DNA of 24,657 nt from assembly GCA_031277995.1 (NCBI GenBank), contig JAITLH010000029.1:1-24657 (forward strand), given 5' to 3'. How positions within the stretch are numbered: the first letter of the stretch is position 1; every line of letters starts with the position of its first letter. The position numbers and the translations under genes were made by a program. The stretch is from Deltaproteobacteria bacterium. GTDB taxonomy: Bacteria; Desulfobacterota; Desulfarculia; Adiutricales; Adiutricaceae. Below the pieces are notes generated by a model that searched no databases, was not told the DNA's origin, and saw only the letters and a program-made list of their open reading frames with translations. Of the stretch, positions 21,455 to 24,657 are shown one piece after another.

Positions 21455-21562
21455 ACGGGCCCGAATGGTTTGGCTGGCCCGAAGGGCCTGACGGGCCCCA
21501 ATGGCCCAAAAGGCCTGACGGGCCCAAAGGGCCCAAAGGGCTGGGCGGGCTTGACGGATGGG
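21455..21562. repeat. 9-nt periodic array between ABC genes
   Basis: Twelve consecutive 9-nt units, such as ACGGGCCCG, AAGGGCCTG, ACGGGCCCA and AAGGGCCCA, fill half the gap between the ATPase and YtfT-like genes. On the + strand it can be read as collagen-like Gly-Pro-X triplets, but that strand has no gene support. It resembles a decayed minisatellite. Confidence 0.8.
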
Positions 21563-21591
21563 GGGATCGCGCCTGGGGTTTGTCATGTTCG

Positions 21592-23091
21592 TTATCCCTC
21601 CGCGATCGTGCGCATGATGTTGTCCTGGGAGAGATCGCTTCCGGAAATCGCGCCCACGACTTTACGATCCCTCATGACGATTAACCTGGAACAGGTTCTT
21701 AGCATCTCCTCGATCTCCGACGAAATGAAGGTTATGCCCATGCCTTCGGAAGAGAGCCTGACCACGAGCTTTTGGATTTCCGTCTTGGTTCCGACGTCAA
21801 TGCCCCTGGTCGGTTCGTCCAAAATCAGGTAGTCGGGCTTGGTCAGTAACCATCTGGCCAAAATTACTTTTTGTTGGTTTCCGCCGGACAGGGAGCCCAC
21901 CAGGGTGTCCTGGGAGGCGGTTTTTACCCTCAAAAGCTTTATGTACTCGTCGGCCAAAACCGAGGCCCGCTTTTTGGAAAAGGGCCTAAAAAAGCCTTTC
22001 ATGACCTGCAGGGCCAAAATTATGTTTTCCCGCACGGACAAATCCGCGACTATCCCGTCGCGGCCCCGATCCTCGGGCAAATAGGCCAGGCCCAGTCTCA
22101 TGGCCTCAAGGGGCTGGCTAATCTTGGCCGTTTGGCCTTTGACCTTGATTTCTCCCCCGGTCACCTTGTCGGCCCCAAAGATGGCCCTGACGCACTCGCT
22201 CCTACCCGAGCCCAATAGCCCCGTGAAACCGGTGACCTCGCCCGGGTAGTTTTTAAAATCAAAGGGCTCAATCCCCGCTTCGCTTTTTAAATCCTTAACT
22301 TCCACCAACGGCGTCAAGCCCGTAAAATCCCGGCTCTCGGCGTGGACCTCGGAGAGTTCTTGGAGTTCCTTGCCCATCATTTTTTCGATTAGGGCCAGCC
22401 TGGGCAGCTCGGCCAAGGGGTATTCCCCGACCAATTCCCCGTTTCTCAAAACCGTGATCCGATCGCAGACCTTGTAGACCTGGTCCAAAAAGTGGGTCAC
22501 GAAAATGATCCCCACCCCCCGGGCCTTAAGATCCCTCATGAGGTTAAATAAACTCTCCACCTCGCTTTCGTCCAAAGACGAGGTCGGTTCGTCCAAAATC
22601 AAAACCTTGCAGTTTAGATCCATGGCCCTGGCTATGGCCACCATCTGGCGCACGGCCAAAGAACAATTGGCCAACTGCCTCTCGGGCTTGGCGGGAATGC
22701 CCAGGTCGGCCAAAATCTTGGCCGTTCGGGCGTTTGTTTCGCGCCAACTAATGAAAGGCGATTTCGACCTACCGATAAACATGTTTTCGGCCACGGTCAG
22801 ATTGGGGCATAGCCCGATTTCTTGATAAACGGTGCTTATGCCCAGATCCTGGGCTTCCCTGGGGGACTTGACGTTTATGGGTTTGGCCGCGTCGCCCAAA
22901 AAGATCTCCCCGGCGTCTTTGGAATAAACCCCGGTCAAGACCTTGATTAAAGTCGATTTCCCGGCGCCGTTTTCGCCCATCAGGGCATGGATCTCCCCGG
23001 CCCTGAGGGTAAAGTTCACGCCCCGCAAGGCTTTCACGCCCGGGAAGGACTTGCAAACTCCTTTGGCGAATAATACCGTCTCGTTCGCCAT
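21592..23091 (-). CDS. sugar ABC transporter ATP-binding protein, double domain, YtfR-like
   Basis: A 499-aa cytoplasmic ATPase with two fused ABC domains, the RbsA/MglA/YtfR type. Domain 1: Walker A GENGAGKSTLIK near residue 39, Q-loop YQEIG, a degenerate signature (NCSLAVRQM), and Walker B VLILDEPTSSLDE. Domain 2: degenerate Walker A GLLGSGRSE near 290, intact signature LSGGNQQK near 405, and Walker B YLILDEPTRGID. This uneven pairing of motifs is normal for the subfamily. ATG 23091 has GGGAG 9 nt upstream. A perfect GC stem separates it from the binding-protein gene. Confidence 0.95.
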   Translation of the reverse strand: MANETVLFAKGVCKSFPGVKALRGVNFTLRAGEIHALMGENGAGKSTLIKVLTGVYSKDAGEIFLGDAAKPINVKSPREAQDLGISTVYQEIGLCPNLTVAENMFIGRSKSPFISWRETNARTAKILADLGIPAKPERQLANCSLAVRQMVAIARAMDLNCKVLILDEPTSSLDESEVESLFNLMRDLKARGVGIIFVTHFLDQVYKVCDRITVLRNGELVGEYPLAELPRLALIEKMMGKELQELSEVHAESRDFTGLTPLVEVKDLKSEAGIEPFDFKNYPGEVTGFTGLLGSGRSECVRAIFGADKVTGGEIKVKGQTAKISQPLEAMRLGLAYLPEDRGRDGIVADLSVRENIILALQVMKGFFRPFSKKRASVLADEYIKLLRVKTASQDTLVGSLSGGNQQKVILARWLLTKPDYLILDEPTRGIDVGTKTEIQKLVVRLSSEGMGITFISSEIEEMLRTCSRLIVMRDRKVVGAISGSDLSQDNIMRTIAEG

Positions 23092-23113
23092 AAAATAACG
23101 CTCCCACCGCTAG

Positions 23114-23141
23114 CCCGGCCCGGGGCGGACCCCGGGCCGGG
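23114..23141 (-). other. perfect 12-bp GC hairpin between binding-protein and ATPase genes
   Basis: CCCGGCCCGGGG (23114-23125) and CCCCGGGCCGGG (23130-23141) flank a 4-nt loop. There is no T-run on the - strand. It lies just after the binding-protein stop, where such stems protect the upstream message and keep binding protein in excess, as known for malE-malF. Confidence 0.8.
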
Positions 23142-23154
23142 TTTGGCTTAAACC

Positions 23155-24123
23155 TTAATTCTCAAAACCGTAAGTCCGTCCATCGACCACGGCTTGCGTG
23201 ATGGTGTCGGTGTCAAAGGCTTGCTCTTCTATGTAGCGAACCTTATCGACCTTTTTTCCGGCCTCAAGGTCTTTGATGATCTGGGCCACCAAGGGACCGT
23301 GCAAGGGGTTGCATTCAACGTCCAGGTTCCAGTTTCCGGCCAGGACTTCTTTTAAGGCCCACTGGTTGGCGTCAAAACCGATGATGACGACGTCCCCGGT
23401 CTTCCCGTGGGTAATCCCGTTGGCGTCCAGGGCGGCCACGGCCCCGGCGGCCATGTTGTCGTTTTCGGCGTAAATAACGTTAAATTCTTTCTTGGCGTCA
23501 ATCACGGCCTGGACGACTTGCTTGGCGTCCTCCTCGGACCAGGAGGCGGTTTGCTGGGCGACTAAATTCCAGCCTTTATCCTTGGCCGCTTCGGTCAAGG
23601 CGGCCGAACGCTTGACCTGGGCGTCGGTGCCCATCTGGCCTTGGATGTGGATGATGTTGTAAGCGGGAAGCTTTTTGTCCTCGAGCCATTTGACGGCCTT
23701 GTCGCCCTCGGCCCTCATGTCCGAAACGGTGCTGGCAACCAAGACATCGTCTGGCATCTCGATGACCCTGTCGAAAGCTATGACCTTGACGCCGGCCTCC
23801 TTGGCGCTTTGGGCCACCGAGTCCCAGCCGGTGGAAACCTCGGGCGAGATCACCAAATACTTGACCCCTTCGTTAATGAACTGCTGGGCCGCGGCGATCT
23901 GGTTTTCGACCTTACGTTCGCTGTAAGCCACGGAGACGTCAAAGCCATTTTCCTTACTAAGCGCGGAGGTCATGCTCTCCACGTTAGCCTTACGATAACC
24001 CGACTCGTTGGGATCGGCGTTAATCAAGCCAATCTTAATCAAGTCTTGGCCCATCGAAGGGGCCGTCCCTACCAATCCAAAGGCCACCAACGCGGCCAAC
24101 AAAAACACTAATTTAAACTTCAT
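23155..24123 (-). CDS. periplasmic sugar-binding protein, YtfQ-like
   Basis: A 322-aa secreted binding protein (Peripla_BP_4 type). ATG 24123 is favoured because GGGAGGAAAGG lies just upstream and because it starts a clear Sec signal peptide, MKFKLVFLLAALVAFG, cut near APSMGQ. There is no lipobox Cys, so it is soluble in a periplasm. The mature part follows the family: IKIGLINADPNESGYRKAN, VKYLVISPEVSTGWD, VIAFDR, NIIHIQGQMGTDA, and VIYAENDNMAAGA with VIIGFD. In E. coli, YtfQ binds galactofuranose; next to araBAD the ligand here is more likely arabinose, perhaps as furanose. Confidence 0.93.
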   Translation of the reverse strand: MKFKLVFLLAALVAFGLVGTAPSMGQDLIKIGLINADPNESGYRKANVESMTSALSKENGFDVSVAYSERKVENQIAAAQQFINEGVKYLVISPEVSTGWDSVAQSAKEAGVKVIAFDRVIEMPDDVLVASTVSDMRAEGDKAVKWLEDKKLPAYNIIHIQGQMGTDAQVKRSAALTEAAKDKGWNLVAQQTASWSEEDAKQVVQAVIDAKKEFNVIYAENDNMAAGAVAALDANGITHGKTGDVVIIGFDANQWALKEVLAGNWNLDVECNPLHGPLVAQIIKDLEAGKKVDKVRYIEEQAFDTDTITQAVVDGRTYGFEN

Positions 24124-24416
24124 CTGACCTTTCCTCCCAAGGTTTTTCGCCCTTCTTGGGCGAATTGTGAATGGAGATTTTCCAAAACCAAAGGCGACCA
24201 AAATCCAATCCAAGCCGCCGACGGCAAAAAGTTATGGGGGTAACGAAAAAACCACCCCTAAGGTAACCGCGACTTTTCCTCGAGGCCCCCCTCAAATAAT
24301 CGAAACGTAAGTTCCAATGACCCCGATTGGGGCTAACCGCCCCCCTGAGGCGGCCTTGGCCTAGCCCCAGGGCGGGGCCATTAAATGGGCGCCGGGGGGG
24401 TTTGGCCAATGGCCGA
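24124..24416 (-). promoter_or_regulatory. upstream region of the sugar operon
   Basis: This 293-bp gap must hold the operon promoter if the repressor gene is separate. I see a perfect hairpin TTCGCCC/GGGCGAA (24146-24164) in the leader and CCCC-AATC-GGGG near 24330, but no clear -35/-10 pair or known AraR operator. Confidence 0.35.
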
Positions 24417-24657
24417 TTAAGCCGATAACTTTCTGGCCCGCTCGCCAAAACCCCCGGAGATGGCCCTCGCGGTCGAGGCCCGCTTGACCAAGATTGGCTC
24501 GAAGAGATGGCCTTGTTTTCCGGCCGAGGTCGCGCCCAACATCGAAAGGAGGGTTTCCGCGGCCCGTTCGCCAAGCCTTTGGTGGGGATGCCTTACGGAA
24601 GTAAGCGGCACGGCGCAAATGGTGGCCAGGCGGGAATCGTCTATTCCGACGATGGAA
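24417..24657 (-). CDS. LacI-type sugar-operon repressor (C-terminal part only)
   Basis: The last 79 or so residues of a regulator whose front lies beyond the right edge; the stop is TAA 24419-24417. It has the LacI/GalR ligand-domain ending: SIVGIDDSRLA, VPLTSVRHPHQRLGERAAE, LLSMLG and PILVKRAST. The same effector domain occurs in GntR-type AraR, so the DNA-binding part cannot be told. After RAST there is a 20-residue tail. It reads in the same direction as the transporter genes and probably responds to arabinose or a relative. Confidence 0.88.
   Translation of the reverse strand, partial: SIVGIDDSRLATICAVPLTSVRHPHQRLGERAAETLLSMLGATSAGKQGHLFEPILVKRASTARAISGGFGERARKLSA

Noticed and set aside
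21416..21832. Collagen-like Gly-Pro-X protein on the + strand
   Set aside because: The triplets come from a 9-nt intergenic repeat, and the rest of the frame is antisense to the ABC ATPase gene.

Overview
The window looks like a GC-rich chromosome segment from an anaerobic bacterium with cobalamin-dependent metabolism. The sugar-binding protein has a Sec signal peptide but no lipobox cysteine, which points to a Gram-negative (diderm) cell. The one tRNA has an encoded CCA end. I cannot fix the phylum from sequence alone; a Desulfobacterota-like or other gut-type anaerobe is only a guess.

Region 1 (1-9752, + strand) is a bacterial microcompartment (BMC) locus for ethanolamine breakdown. In order it holds the end of eutL (BMC-T shell), eutE (CoA-acylating aldehyde dehydrogenase), two almost duplicate BMC-H shell genes, eutJ, a eut-associated protein of unknown function, eutN (BMC-P vertex), a terminator, then eutQ, a eutT-like corrinoid adenosyltransferase, eutA (lyase reactivase), and a pduS-pduT pair. 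PduS and PduT are normally part of the propanediol compartment (a cobalamin reductase and an Fe-S-carrying shell trimer), so this is a hybrid Eut/Pdu organelle. Three proteins carry a short amphipathic helix joined to the main domain at one end (EutE C-terminus; the unknown protein and EutQ N-termini), which are candidate encapsulation peptides. EutB/EutC, a phosphotransacylase, an alcohol dehydrogenase and EutH are not in the window; the lyase genes probably lie upstream of position 1.

Region 2 (9753-13790) is an accessory stretch: degenerate short repeats, a zinc-ribbon membrane protein, hairpin-rich intergenic DNA, tRNA-Lys(CUU) with a textbook promoter and terminator, a 30-codon reading frame, an ATP-binding regulator that has lost its N-terminal domain, a 39-bp tandem repeat array just upstream of it, an AT-rich island with a frameshifted transposase relic, and a possible small gene or fragment.

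Region 3 (13791-24657, all on the - strand) is a pentose operon. Read in transcription order from the right edge it holds the C-terminus of a LacI-type repressor, then a YtfQ-R-T/YjfF-type sugar ABC transporter (binding protein, double ATPase, two permeases), araB, araA, araD, a terminator, and an NCS2 (xanthine/uracil-type) permease. It would import an aldopentose, possibly in furanose form, and convert it through L-ribulose to D-xylulose 5-phosphate. AraB seems to lack an internal segment common in its relatives and carries a 9-nt repeat expansion near its C-terminus.

Across the window, stable hairpins sit on or near stop codons and between cistrons, and short tandem repeats (9, 12, about 16 and 39 nt) recur in both intergenic and coding DNA. 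These are the most distinctive structural traits of the segment.
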